A stretch of DNA of 64,000 nucleotides, taken from the NCBI GenBank assembly GCA_963691705.1, contig OY829544.1, forward strand, positions 38,585,917-38,649,916. The letters are read 5' to 3'. The notes below the pieces were generated by a model. The model was not told the origin of the DNA. It did no database searches and worked only from the letters and a program-made list of their open reading frames with translations. Position 1 is the stretch's first letter. The number at the start of each line of letters is the position of its first letter. Position numbers and translations under genes: made by a program. Below, piece by piece: positions 1 through 11,749 of this stretch. Source of the DNA: Viola odorata. Taxonomy: Eukaryota > Streptophyta > Magnoliopsida > Malpighiales > Violaceae.

Positions 1-957
1 GTAGCAAGTTCGGACATAAGAGAGAGAGGACAGTAGAGAGCAATCAAGGAAGAAGATCAGCATTTCACTTACATTTTCCAGAATTTCCAGCTTTTCTTTG
101 TATTTTCGGATTTGAATCCTTTTGCTATTTTGATTATGTATTGTAGCTAAACACTCGGTTCCTGGTAGGGATCGAGAGATTGGCTGGTTATGTTGATTGT
201 GAGACTTGATTGATCTTAATAGAAATGGATTTCGTATTTCTTTCCTTCTTGTTTTAACTTTAAACTTGTCTTTGTTATTTTTGAGTTTGGCCAACTTGAA
301 TTTGATTTGGATAAGTGCAGTCAGTCCTCTTGTGATTAAATCACTCTTAGAGAACAGTAGTAGACGAATTCAGCAGGGTAAAAGGGCATTTACTTTGTCT
401 ATGCTGATAGAAGGAACTGAACTAGACTACCTTCCCATCCCAAGGCCTTGAGAAGGGCCGACCTGGGTGACAGCTAGGTCAATTGCCAGACTTGACCAGA
501 CCTTAGGATGACGAATCATTCCCGATGTCTAGAAGGGGGATTTCACTGATTTTATCAATCTCTTGAGTTTTTCCTTAAGCTCTCTAATTCCTTTGCTTAG
601 ACCCCGCATGGCCAAGCAAAGTGGCGGGTTAGAGTCTTAGGAGAAGTTTAGGAAGATTAGGGTGTTTTAAATAGAAGAGATTCTTTTAATTCACTTTTGA
701 AGCGAGATTTGGAAATCTAGTGAGAACTGATTTCCGCAACTTCTTCTATGAAAACCATTTCAAAAACGTATTTTGTCAATGATCAACAACTTGCCATTGC
801 CATCTCATAATGATCTCTACCTGGAATTCTTTCTCATCTGTGATTCTCTCTATTTTAGAACTGTTTTATTTGCATGCAACTGTCATTATTTCCACTGTAT
901 TTCCGTTTGATCATAACTTCACCTCAAAAACTTGGTTTTATACTTGGTTATTTACAG
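1..957. other. Unassigned sequence inside copy A
   Basis: No gene was recognised. The start is rich in AG repeats, as in plant leader sequences. In copies B and C this interval holds the space between transposase and accessory gene, with its promoter, but I cannot align it to them by eye. Short open frames here have no recognisable domain. It ends in a pyrimidine-rich TTTACAG acceptor-like site before the gene-2 relic. Confidence 0.3.
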
Positions 958-1313
958 GAACAACAAGAGTTAGGCAAGCTTGTCCTTCTGGGATCGATCC
1001 TCTCATCACTATCTACATTTATTTGTAGTTTAGCACTGAGTTGTATTTATATTTTTATGCGGGACGTGCGACATCCTTGTCAGAGATCACTGAGGATCTG
1101 AAGCAGAGGAAGGACGATGTCATGGCTAATGACTACCTAGGCTTCGAGACTGTTGAAGCATTGTTTGAGTGCATCCTGCACCTCTCTGTTGCAGTTGCTC
1201 AATTGAACCAGAAGTCCTCTGTCCTACAGATGGTGCTGGGAAATGTCAAGAAGGTTGTTACTGAGATGAATATGTTTGCCAATGTCGTGCCTGGGATTCC
1301 CACCAATGATTAG
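958..1313 (+). pseudogene. Accessory gene 2 of the mariner-like element, diverged relic (copy A)
   Basis: This is related to the 127-aa proteins at 24918-25301 and 45891-46274. The best match is the C-terminal half: a helix with AQLNQK and LQMVLGNVK (matching AHLKQK and LALGSVR in the others), ending in FANVVPGIPT before the stop. An N-terminal stretch with LVLLGSILSSLS resembles LLDLSGLISTHLE but lies in another frame, so a frameshift near 1060-1080 separates the halves. No ATG fits the start, and TTTACAG just upstream could be a splice acceptor. The acidic SDASDSD tail of the other copies is absent. The function of the family is unknown. It is probably dead here. Confidence 0.5.
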
Positions 1314-2077
1314 ATTAGTTTATGTGTGTTTGTAGTAGTTTGGGACTCTGTCTCTGCCTAGTTTTCTGTCTTCCAATTGCTCATTATTTGTTGTCATACT
1401 TCTATGTTTTCATTTAAATTTAATGAATAGTGGTTTGGTAAAATGGTTGAGTTATGTTCCTACATTATTGTCATCTGTTTCACAATTTTGGTTCCAATCT
1501 GGGTGTCATGATTGTTCTTAACTTGAGACTGTTTAAATCAATATCCACCACTTTTGAATAACTTATGGAAATAATAAAACACCCTATTGATTTAATCTAA
1601 GAATTAAAGAGGCTAGTTATTTCCTCTCCTCAGTTCTTGCACTCCTACTGCTTTTGCTATGTACACAAGATTATACACACAAAATTATAAGATCAATCAA
1701 AACCAATGAATCCAAGCAAGGCCAACAACATAAAGAAATTAACATTACAACGAAATTGGCAAAATAAAGAAATTTGACTACTGAATCTTCATTTCACAAG
1801 GCCAATACCATGAACATCAATTACAGAGGAAATATAAAAATAAGTGTCACTGGTGAATCTTCAATTGACATTATGTACATGGTCCAAAATAATTTCCCTC
1901 TACTGGGGAAACCCATTACATAACTGGGTTCAGATAGAAAACAAAGAACACCATCCTAACAGAGGAGCCATAAACATTCAAAAAGGGATGCACATCCATA
2001 TCATACAATGGCCTTCCTATACCAACCAGCCTAATTCTTCAACACCATACAAAAATCAAAACACTCCTAGGGATTGA

Positions 2078-2530
2078 TCAGTAGAAGTCTTGTAGCAGCA
2101 AACGCAACATTTCAATGAAACTCTCTTCTCACTCTAGATCATCCAATTTGAACATACCTTTTATTGGCAATTTGTTCAGGTCAAAGTCTCTGCCTCTCAT
2201 GGTAGCCATTGTCATTGGCTTCTCTTCACCACAAGATTCGGTGAGGTCTGAATCATTAGTGACAGCGGCAACAACATGAGCATCATCCTTCAAGGTCACC
2301 GTCATCCTTCGACCTAGGCATGGAAGCGTTGCATCTGTACTTAGAATTGTCTTCTCATCATCATATGTATCCAGCATCATCATACCTATGTCCTCACCGG
2401 AGACCTCAAACGTCGAATTCTCCGCTGAATCCCTAATTCCAATTGAATCATTGACGACCATGTTCATGGAATCGTCAAATGCACCATAGCTGTCGAATTG
2501 AGAATCATCCCAGTAGTCAACGCTATCCAT
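2078..2530 (-). pseudogene. Accessory gene 3 (FDLNKLP protein) of copy A, with one in-frame stop
   Basis: The start ATG at 2530 begins MDSVDYWDDSQ, matching MESIDYWLDSQ of copy B. The protein is acidic and low in complexity, with DDSMNMVV near residue 20 (also in copy C) and RDFDLNKLPIKGMF near residue 115. A TGA at 2129-2131 ends the frame after 133 residues. The same frame then continues with FIEMLRLLL and a Tyr before a second stop at 2078, matching the conserved tails of copies B and C. The stop is therefore a recent nonsense change in a longer protein. FDLN-type motifs resemble the plant EAR motif that binds TOPLESS corepressors; this role is inferred, not shown. The gene converges on the gene-2 relic. 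Confidence 0.6.
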
Positions 2531-2882
2531 CTTCTAATTCGCAGTCGTTACAACCCTAGATTTATTTCGATTGGAAGAACTTTATTTTGCAGGGAAGGAG
2601 TAGAAAATAGATAGGGAAGATGACAACTGCTTGCTTTTCTATTTCCCACCTAAGTAATTAAAATTTTCCCTTGCAAAGCGCCCAAGATTTGAAATCGAAA
2701 GCAAGAAGGTAAAGGAATGACAGACGAAGAGAGATAGAGAGACTTGCTTTGGAGATGGACAGTGGACAGGGATACTATCGTCAAACATAACATACATCAG
2801 CCTTGGGAAGGTGAGGACGTCCTCTGTTTTGGACCAAGGTTTTTGGGCCAAAATGTCATAAAAAAAAAACCCAGAGGGAGTA

Positions 2883-5632
2883 TTTATTTTGTTTGCATAA
2901 GCCTTTTTTATCTTCTTTTTACTATTAATACTACTTATTATTGTTTTTAATTTACATAATATACACATAGTGGTATAACACACTAAAATTATTTATGAGT
3001 ACCAAATATGTCATTAACATTTTCAACTTCATGCTCATGATTCATGTGGAGGCAAAAATCCTCAACAACCAGAAGTCAATTCTAACTTACTAAAAAAAAA
3101 AAAATCTAGGTTTTAAGTTCGAATCGTCTATCTATGTTAAAAATGAAAATGCAACAATGATAGGAAGATGATGTCTTCGATTCATATAAAGAAAGGAAAA
3201 AAGTAGTAAAACCAACCCTATGTTTGTACCTAATGTTCAAATAATACCACAAGTTTCAATTTTGTTCAATGTGAACTCTAGGTTTGCCAATTTGTTCAAA
3301 ACAAACTCTAATTTCAAAATTAGCTTAAACTATGTATGGCAACTCCATATGAGCCCTAAACGTTTAACAGATGTGGAAATACAAAAATTTTAAAAAATGA
3401 CATGGATTTTTTTCCTCTCCCTACACGTTTTTTTGTTGTTGTTGTGGATACTTTTTATAAAAAATCAGAAAAAATATGAATAATTTCATAAAATTAATAG
3501 AAAAATGTAGAAATTTCAAATAGTAGATTAAAAATTATTTAAAAGTTAATCTAATTTCTAAAAATATAAATATATATATATATTAAAAATTAATAAAAAA
3601 ATCAGAAAAAAGTCAGAAATATGATGTTAAAAAAAATCAAGAAAAAAATGAATTGTTAAAAATAAAGAGCAATAAAAAAAATATACACCGCAGTATCATC
3701 TCTCGTTATGTAAAAAAAAAACAATGAGTAGTTTAACAAGTTTGATGGACTGATTTGATGGACTGATTTTCTTGGCAGATGGCAGGCCTCATACCCATTT
3801 GAACAGAAGCCCATTTTCTGTATAAAATATATTGTCTGGAGAAAAAATGCATAACAAGTTAAAATTACACTATTTATATAAACAGTACTGACATTGACAC
3901 CCACTACATTTCTCTCTCACCTGAGTGAAAATGAAATGAGTACTTCTTTATTTTTTTTTAATCAGACTCTTATGAGTTTATTATGCTTTTCTTTGAAAGA
4001 AAATTAAGAATTCATGTATAAAAAAGTCTTATCTGATCATGAAGAAAAAAAAAAGTCCAAAAACTTAGATTACTTAACTTATTTTTATAAAAAAATGTCC
4101 ATTAAAAGGGATAATCTAGTATCAAGTGACTGGATTAAAGAAATAAATATTCTCCTTCAGTTACACTCCCTAGTAATTCTAACCAGGTTCTTAGCGGAAA
4201 GTATTATTATTTAAAAACAAAAATTATTACAAAAGCATAGGAATTAATCTGATAAAAATAATGTACCGACAACTTGTTGATGTAATAATTTGATACTCTA
4301 TCCTTAAATATAATATCTTATATTCAATCTTTGTATACGAAGAAAAATAATTTATTGTAAATATTTTACTTTTTATTAAATCAACTAGTATAATAAATTT
4401 AAAAATATTAATTGTTAGAAAAAAAGGAATCGATCTGTTAATGGGTATATAATTCATTAGTTATCTGATTAGTACTAAAAGTACTAATACAAACTCAAAC
4501 TTAAATTCGAATCTTACTTTTACTTATAAAAAAAAATTATTCTAATTAACAAACAAAAAGTTAGGTCGGCCATTTGGTTTATTCAACTCAACATTTCAAC
4601 TAAGTATGGAGACCGTCAAAATAGGTCTCCTCTCCTCTGAAAGGGAGCCGTCAAACTTCTGCGTTTTATAATAATCTTGTTGATAGCACCACTTTACCCT
4701 TTTGCTCCAACGAAAGATTTGTGCCCACATATATTTTAATTTCAAAAACACATACAGTTCAGAAAAATCACTTAAATTAGAGAGAGTTTTAAAAAAAAAA
4801 AGTTAAATTAGAGAGAGTTACTCTTTGCAAATACTCATAATATAATTAGTTTCTTATGAAAAAAAAGAAAGATAAAATAAGACGTTCAAGTAGGAAGAAA
4901 AACTTACTTCTTTATTTACATATATGAGAATGCAAATAATAAAATTTAAACTCGAATTTTTATCCTCAAAAATTTATAGTAAGTATTACTTATAACTTTG
5001 TCACTTAGGAGATTGCTCATGAAAGATGAATGTAGGATTGATCTTGACGCGAAAGATACCTACAAAGCACAAAGGGTTGTTTCGGCATAAAAGCTCTGAC
5101 GATCAAGTTAGTTGAGAGAAAATATATGTATAAGAGTGGCTAGAGTTTAGTATTGCATTTGTATCTTAGGCATGTGTTGTATTTACAGTAGAGGTCAAGT
5201 CCTTAAATTATAGAGAGATAATTTTTGGCATAATATAAAAGTCATATGTAAGTATAAGAATAAGAAATAGTGCACCAATAGGAGTATAATTACTTCAGTT
5301 ATCGTTTCACGTAATAGCAGAGAGATAATGATATTTTCCTTATAAAAAATAAATCGCTCAATAAGTGAATTGTCTTGTGTTGCAATGTATGTTCCACTTA
5401 AGGTCATTCTCGTTATCAAGATCCTTAGCTTGGTAAGATTTTATACCTTAAGAGTGGAACTGTCAGTGACAAGTGTCTTAATCGTTCTAAAGAAAATTAT
5501 CAGGATGTCCAACTCAAAAAGAAGTCTGAGAACTATATGTTTGAAGACCGGAAGTCCTTCTACTAAGGGTTTGATGCTTCTTTTTGAAGCTTCGCGTGTT
5601 CTTAAGGTGTAATGATTCATGTCAAAAAATAT
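2883..5632. other. AT-rich intergenic DNA, no gene seen
   Basis: Only short, AT-driven open frames and simple repeats are present, such as a TA run near 3568-3585. Around 3205-3370 there is a stretch with the style of a Mutator or foldback arm (phrases such as TTTGTTCAA repeated), but I found no partner arm, so it is not called as an element. Confidence 0.5.
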
Positions 5633-6405
5633 TAGGGGTGTCAATTCCGGTCTATGGGTCCGGACCCGACCCGGCTAGAATCGAACCCCATCAAGTCGGG
5701 ACCAGACCCGGTCCTGACAAAAAATGGGACTACTTTCCCGGTCCCGGCCCGGCAAGTGTTTCCGGGACCAGACCCGAAAAAAAATGTACCCAAATTTTTT
5801 TTCTTCAAAACAAAACAATTTTTCCAGATGGATTGAACAGATTAGTAGTCGAAGAGAACACTGCCAATTCAACACAAAGAGGAAGATGAGTCCAGGAAAA
5901 TTCACAGTAAGTAATATTTACTATTTAGTACTAGCAAACCAATTAAGCAAAATAAAAATAGCAATTGATAAGAACTATATGTATAAGATCGGAGGAGAGA
6001 TATTACAATTCTTCGAGCGACAAATCAAATGGAGTAGACACCCAGAGACAGGGCACGTGAGTTGTGACGAGGAGAGACGACAGTAACAACGGTGACGATG
6101 AGTTGGGACGAGGAGAGACGACGGTGAGACAGAAAAACGACGGTGAGCACACTAAGCAGTAAGGTTTGGGTTGCTGGATTTGTTGTGGCTGCAGGAGGAG
6201 GCCAGGTGACGAACTAACGATGAAGGGGAAGGGAAAGTGTCAAGTGAAAAATGTTTAATCGTTTAGGGTTTTTTAATTTTGGTCCGGTGAGACCCAACTC
6301 TCATCGGGTCGGGACTAAACCCAATCCCGACAGAAAACGGGACTAAAAAACTAGTCCATGTCCCGACCAAAAACCCGGGTCCGGGTCTACCAATTGACAC
6401 CCCTA
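5633..6405. mobile_element. hAT-like MITE
   Basis: The ends are inverted repeats: TAGGGGTGTCAATT at 5633 and AATTGACACCCCTA ending at 6405. Inside them lie GC-rich arms of GGGTCC/GGACCC and CCCGACCCGG type, roughly inverted over about 130 bp. The flanks AAAAATAT and GAAAATAA match at 6 of 8 positions, compatible with an old 8-bp hAT target duplication. The TAGGGGTGTCAA end is typical of plant non-autonomous hAT elements. No transposase is encoded. The centre contains repeated GACGAGGAGAGACGACG phrases and no recognisable gene. Confidence 0.7.
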
Positions 6406-7677
6406 GAAAATAAGTATGCCTTATGCAGCGGCCAAGTTGTTGATGATGCGACACTTGTTCTCACTTTCTTGGTTATTGGGACGCCACCGAATACCAAACA
6501 CTTGTTATGCGTTTTTGGTATTAATACTCTTCCTTTATTCTTTTCTCTGTCCATTCTCATTTTTATCAACAACTCTTCAAACCAGAAAACTCCCTATCTC
6601 TAAACGCTTCCACTCTCCTTTACTCAGCATCCTTAGCATCTCAGTGTGCTTGGCGATTTGGTATTTTTGCTGCCAGAGATTTACCAAATCAAGTCGTGCG
6701 ACATCCGTGCTTATCCAGGAGAGTACTTTCATCTCCTTTTCACTATAATTTTCCATTTTTTTCTTTGTTATCTGGGATATGGCTAATGCGGCTAGAGAGG
6801 GGGTTTATACCGCCGATGAGTATGCGCGGAGATCCGACGGGAATAGCGGATCAAATAACCCGGTAGTGGATGTGAATTTCGTAATCCATCCTGTAGATTT
6901 AGATGGGGCAGTGGATATGGAAGATGTTACCTCAGATTCAGGACATCTGGGAGTCAGACTGTGACCAGAGGGATTCAATTGGGGATAGTGGTGATGTTGA
7001 GGAGGAGGATGAAGGAACGGAGAATGTTGATGAGAGAACAAAGAGTGGTGATGAGAGAACGGAAAGTGGCGATGAGTCGAACGAGTGGAAATTCTTTTAC
7101 TTAAATATATAATGTTTTTTTATATTCGCTTCAAATTTTATTTACATAGATAAATAAAAAATAAACTCTAATTTTCTTTTATACATCATTTATTATTTAA
7201 ATTTTTTTCAAATTTGACTAATCTATTTCCAAAAATAAACTCTAATTATTAATAAAATAAATCTTAAGTAAGGTCGTAATACTATTGAAAATAGAATAAC
7301 GTTAGAATTATTAATTTTTTAATACTAAAATCTTACTAACTGATGTGGTATTATTTAGTTATATTTAATTTTTATCAAAATGAATATAAGTATTATGAAG
7401 TTGTTATTCTTAATACTCTCACCGTCCTCCATTAAATGTTTTTTTCTGAAATAGTAACAAAAAGTCAAGTAATGTGTACAGTAATATTCAATAACAAAAT
7501 GACAATTAATCGCGGACGGAAGGAATATCATTTAACAATTAATTTATAGCTTGAGATAAATTGTGAAGAAAAACAAAGGAAAGTATTTTTTTCTGGATAT
7601 TAGTATAATAAGGGAAAACTAAAATAATGCTAATAGTTTGCGGAGGTGGGACCGTGGGAGCTGGAGTGGGTGACTGG
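6406..7677. other. Intergenic region with a short unrecognised open frame
   Basis: A 61-codon frame at 6779-6964 (+) starts MANAAREGVYTADEYARR. An overlapping frame at 6903-7112 runs into an acidic repeat (SGDERTESGDES). The mixed acidic composition resembles a first exon or a gene fragment, but there is no known domain and no continuation, so no CDS is called. From 7113 the DNA is AT-rich. A weak TIR-like pair (CTCTCACCGTCCTCC near 7414 and GGACGGAAGGAA near 7514) may be a decayed MITE. Confidence 0.3.
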
Positions 7678-8383
7678 TGTCACGGGATGAGTATTTTGCG
7701 CAGCGATTTACCCGTGCGGCACCTAGCTAGCTCACCCTTGGCTTGCTAAGTCAGCCTAAACCACCAAAGCACAAAGCTTGAAAGAACGTTAGCACAAGTA
7801 AGCTAAAGAGCTATGAACTTAGAAAGGAAAGCACACAAGAAAGCTTGGAGAAGAATGCTTTGTATTAACAATTACACACAAGACTTAGTTTGCTATACAC
7901 TTGCTTAATAAGAACTTGGCTGAATGTACAAATGAATGGCTACCCCTATTTATACAAGTCTATGTCCCCAATGGGCTGCTAAGATCTACTTGATCTAACG
8001 GTTCCCCTTAGGGGTTCTAGAACCTTTCTAGAACCCTCTCCTTCTAGACACCTTCTAGAAGGCTTCCGGAAGTCTCTACACCATTCTTCACAATGGGCTA
8101 GACTTCTCTTAATTCTTTTGGAAGGTTCCACACATGTCTCCACTATGTGATAGGCTCTTCTTGATCCTTCCGGAACCTTCTGCTATGTTGGAGAGCCCTT
8201 GGGCCCCTTTATCATGTCTTGGTCGACCAACTCATGAGTTCGTCCATGAGTTGTCCCGAATAACCTTGTTCGACCCTGCAACTCTCCTCTTTGTCCCGCT
8301 TGTCCGCACCTTGGCCCGTACCTCCGAGCCGTCCGTGTGCCCTCTTGGCAGTTTGGCACGCCCTCGACTTTTGGGGCATGACA
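7678..8383 (-). repeat. 3' LTR of the non-autonomous element
   Basis: This 706-bp LTR has TGTCA/TGACA ends. On the minus strand a TATAAATA box lies near 7950-7957, the likely LTR promoter. It contains GGTTCTAGAACC and clustered TCTAGAA palindromes near 8013-8060 that are also found in the other LTR. The purine tract GGTGGGGGAGGA abuts it at 8384-8395. Confidence 0.85.
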
Positions 8384-8525
8384 TCCTCCCCCACCTGTTT
8401 CGGCGACGTCCTCATCGTCGTCGTGGCGCGCTCCCAAAGTCCCTTGGTTTACACCTTCGCCGCCACAACTTGTCGCTTTGTTTGGGCCCCTTGCCCTTAT
8501 GATAGTGTTGCCCCTGGGCACTTCG

Positions 8526-9272
8526 TTACATCGTGTCCCTTGACCTTAGCTCCTTGTCCCGGCCTAGTGGCTTTCGCACTAAGGTCCTCAATTGGGTGAT
8601 TTCCACACCTGCTTGGTCCTTTGGCGCCCCTACCTTTGGAGTCTTTTGTCGTGCCCCCACACTTGAACCCGTCTCGGACTTGGGTTGCACCCGTCCCGTT
8701 GGTGTCTGCCCCTTACGATGCCCGCTTTGCACCTCGCCTACGAGTCCCTCAGTTTCGCCTTGGCTTCCCGTCGCCTCGGCTCCCTGTGACTCCTCCTCCC
8801 TTGGAGTCACTTGATAATGTGTCTCTGCACTTGACCTCACCTCGGACCCAAGCTGCACCCGTCCCGTCGGTGTCTGCTCCTCACGATGCTCCCTCGACAC
8901 CTCGCCCGTAATTTGGTCCCCACGTTCGCCTTGGCTCTCCGTCGCCTCGGCTACCTAGCCTTCTCCACGGCCTAAGTTAGAGTTGTTGTCCGCCAACTCT
9001 TCGCGCTCCACCAAGCCTACGGCCTCCATGGCCCCAATCGCCGCCTCTCCTTAGCAACTTGGCTCGGCCTCCTCATCGACGTTCTTGATAAGTGCTAGAA
9101 GCTTCGGGTGTGTCGGGCAGTCCCTTGCCATGTGCGCTCTCCCGCACAAGAAACACTCCCACTTCCTCACGATTCGGCCCCCTCGGCCTAGGCCACCTTG
9201 GCCTTGGACATTTCGCTCCCTCTCGTATCTGTCATGGTCTCCAACCTTGCACGTCGTTGTGTCGTTGGCCAT
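8526..9272 (-). pseudogene. gag-like remnant with zinc knuckle
   Basis: The first segment (9272-9051) ends in a zinc knuckle, CFLCGRAHMARDC. This is the retroviral nucleocapsid box with three instead of the usual four residues between the second Cys and the His. After a stop at 9051-9053 the same frame reopens at 8900-8526 with a Gln/Thr/Gly-rich, low-complexity sequence. It contains two copies of a segment spaced about 171 bp apart (8671-8722 and 8842-8893). No capsid domain is left. The frame may have served as a spacer in the non-autonomous element. The first segment begins close to the primer-binding site. Confidence 0.5.
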
Positions 9273-9310
9273 GTCCTCTTTTCGAACCGAACATGTGCTC
9301 CGCTACCACT

Positions 9311-9965
9311 TGTCACGGGATGAAGTATTTTGCGCAGCGATTTACCCGTGCGGTACCTAGCTAGCTCACCCTTGGCTTGCTAAGTCAGCCTAAACCACCA
9401 AAGCACAAAGCTTGAAAGAACGTTAGCACAAGTAAGGTAAAGAGCTATGAACTTAGAAAGGAAAGCACGCAAGAAAGCTTGGAGAAGAATGCTTTGTATT
9501 AACAATTACACACAAGACTTAGTTTGCTATACACTTACTTACTAAGAACTTGGCTGAATGTACAAATGAATGGTTACCCCTATTTATACAAGTCCATATC
9601 CCCAATGGACGGTTAAGATCTACCTGATCTAGCAGTTCCCCTTAGGGGTTCTAGAACCTTTCTAGAACCCTCTCCTTCTAGACACCTTCTAGAAGGCTTC
9701 CGGAAGTCTCTACACCATTCTTCACAATGGGCTAGACTTCTCTTGATTCTTTCGGAAGGTTTCACACATGTCTCCACTATGTGATAGGCTCTTCTTGATC
9801 CTTCTGGAACCTTCTGCTATGTTGGAGAGCCCTTGGGCCCTTTTATCATGTCTTGGTCGACCAACCCATGAGTCAGTCCATGAGTTGTCCCGAATAACCT
9901 TGTCCGTACGTCCGAGCCATTCGCGTGCCCTTTTGGCACTTTGGCACGATTTTTGGGGCGTGACA
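9311..9965 (-). repeat. 5' LTR of the non-autonomous element
   Basis: This 655-bp LTR is collinear with 7678-8383 but lacks some sequence in the stretch between the CGAATAACCTTGT phrase and the GCCCTTTTGGCA phrase. The primer-binding site on the minus strand is at about 9298-9309. Confidence 0.85.
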
Positions 9966-10337
9966 CTGGGAAGTGGGAATGAATCGGCTTGAAGGCGGCT
10001 CGCGCGTGTTTTGTTAGACATGAGAGAATCACCTGTCGTCAGATTCCACCTGCAAGATTTCCTTTCATAGTCAAAATAAATTTCTTAGAAACAGTGTTTC
10101 AGGGTCAGGGATGGCGCAGGAGCCGCAGTAGTAATGGTCAGGTCAGATTCTTAATTTTGAAGAATAGGACAACCTCTACTACTTCTAGTGTCGTGCTGCT
10201 AAATGCTAATCCTCTTTACTGAATATTATATATTACTCCCTCCGGGGCAAAATAAACGTTGTTACGCATAACGAGGTGGCCCGAATGACTCACTATTTGA
10301 CATCAAAAAATTCCATACTTTTTTTCGAACGTACGTT
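9966..10337. other. Short flank containing one MITE or mariner-type end
   Basis: TA followed by CTCCCTCCGGGGCAAAAT begins at 10236. It has the CTCCCTCC end shared by the mariner-like elements and MITEs of this window. No matching right end occurs before or after the adjacent gypsy element, so only half of this small element is present. The rest (9966-10230) has no recognised gene. Confidence 0.4.
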
Positions 10338-11735
10338 AAGGATCGGCGCGATCGTATCATCCCCTCCCCCTTCGAGTGGATTCGACCTCGAATCCAAGGG
10401 TTGCACGTCCTCAGGGTCCTCTTCATCTGAATCCTCTACAAAATATGGAGATAAATCAGTAATGTTGAAAGTAGTAGAAGAGACAGCAAAAGATGTAGGA
10501 ATGTCTAAAATATAAGCATTATCGTTAATCTTATTAACAATAAGGAAAGGACCAGCCCCTTTATGGCTCAATTTAGACTTCCGAAGGTGAGGGAAACGCT
10601 CCTTGCGTAGATGGACCCAAACCCAATCTCCGACTTCAAAGGATTTGACTCGTTTGCCGGCATTGCGCTTCTCCTCGAGTTTGGCGTTCAAGTTTTCCAT
10701 CCTTTGCTTGGCCTTAGCATGTAGCTCCTTGACTGTGGCTACTCATTTTTCTCCATCTAAGCTGGTTACATGAGAAACAGGTAAAAGGAGCAAGTCCATG
10801 GGGGTAAGTGGATTGAACCCATAGACGAGCTCAAATGGAGAAAATAAGGTAGCAGAATGCATGGCACGATTATATGCAAACTCAACAAAAGGAAGACATT
10901 GATCCCAATTCTTAGAGTATTTTGGTACCATAATTCGAAGCAAGTTACCAAGAGTGCGATTAACTACCTCTGTCTGGCCATCCGTTTGGGGGTGGTAGGA
11001 TGTGGAAAATAGTAGCTTGGTCCCCAACTTGGCCCACAGAAGACGTCAAAAATGACTCAAAAATTTTGAGTCTCTATCACTTACAATTGTACGTGGCATG
11101 CTGTGGAGGCGGACAACCTCTCGGAAAAATAGGTTAGCTACATGAGAAGCATCAGCAGTGGATTTACAAGGAATAAAATGTGCCATTTTAGAAAATCGAT
11201 CAACAATAACAAAGATAGCATCTTTTCCATTACTAGTTCTAGGCAATCCTAGTACAAAATCCATGGAAATATCGCACCAAGGGTGCGAAGCAACAGGTAA
11301 TGGCATGTAACGACCATGATCGTGAGATGTAGACTTAGCACGATGGCATTCAACGCATGCATTAACAATTCGAGTTATCATAGGGCGCATACGCGGCCAA
11401 TAAAAATGTTCTTTTAAAGTACTCAAAGTCTTGTTAATACCGAAGTGACTGCTAAGTCCACCACCGTGAGCCTCTTTAATGAGAAGCTCACGCATGCTAG
11501 ATTTAGGCACACACAAACGACCTTTACAAAATAGAAATACATCATGCAAAGAGTAGTTTTCAAAAGGTCCATTTAAGCATGCATCATACGCCACATGAAA
11601 ATCGTCATCATTTTCATACATTTCAATGATATGCGAAAATTCCAATAATTTAGATTGCAAAGAAGTAATGAGTGCATACCTTCGGGAAAAGGCGTCGACG
11701 ACCGTGTTCTCCTTTCCTTTCAGATATTTGATCAC
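10293..11735 (-). pseudogene. gypsy integrase, three segments in one frame
   Basis: Segment 1 (11735-11046) has the zinc-binding HHCC region (SHFGINKTL...ACVECHRAK) and the core with [12 protein letters not shown] and IVSDRDSKF. Segment 2 (11027-10743) has [19 protein letters not shown] and [11 protein letters not shown]. Segment 3 (10700-10293) has the C-terminal GDWVWVHLRKERFP and INDNAYILDIP blocks. The two stops (TGA near 11046 and 10743) are in the same frame as the segments, so each break is a single nonsense change. No chromodomain follows; the frame ends in an acidic tail before the purine tract. Confidence 0.8.
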
Positions 11736-11749
11736 ATATGGGAATCACT

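Larger units (their letters stand above)
1..2880 (+). mobile_element. Mariner-like element copy A, right-hand part only
   Basis: This is the 3' part of a large mariner-like element; its left end and transposase lie outside the window. The evidence is the gene order: a relic of the 127-aa accessory gene on + (958-1313), then a convergent FDLNKLP gene on - (2078-2530), as in copies B (21647-27162) and C (42215-48232). The sequence ends in CCAGAGGGAG directly before a TA dinucleotide (2881-2882), the expected TIR end plus target duplication. Both accessory genes are clearly diverged from B and C at protein level, so this is an older or separate lineage. The left TIR cannot be checked here. Confidence 0.65.
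7678..9965 (-). mobile_element. Non-autonomous LTR retrotransposon with a gag remnant
   Basis: Two direct repeats start TGTCACGGGATGA and end TGACA (7678-8383 and 9311-9965) and enclose about 930 bp. Orientation is minus. On that strand a primer-binding site (TGGTAGCGGAGC) follows the right LTR, and a purine tract (GGTGGGGGAGGA) lies directly before the left LTR. CTGG flanks both ends, a 4- to 5-bp target duplication. The interior has a zinc-knuckle gag fragment and low-complexity coding-like sequence, with no protease, RT or integrase. It would need proteins from another element. The right LTR lacks about 50 bp found in the left one, so this insertion is not recent. Confidence 0.85.

Noticed and set aside
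8134..9364. Plus-strand open frames in the GC-rich non-autonomous LTR element
   Set aside because: The element is on the minus strand (primer site, purine tract, zinc knuckle), so these are antisense shadows.
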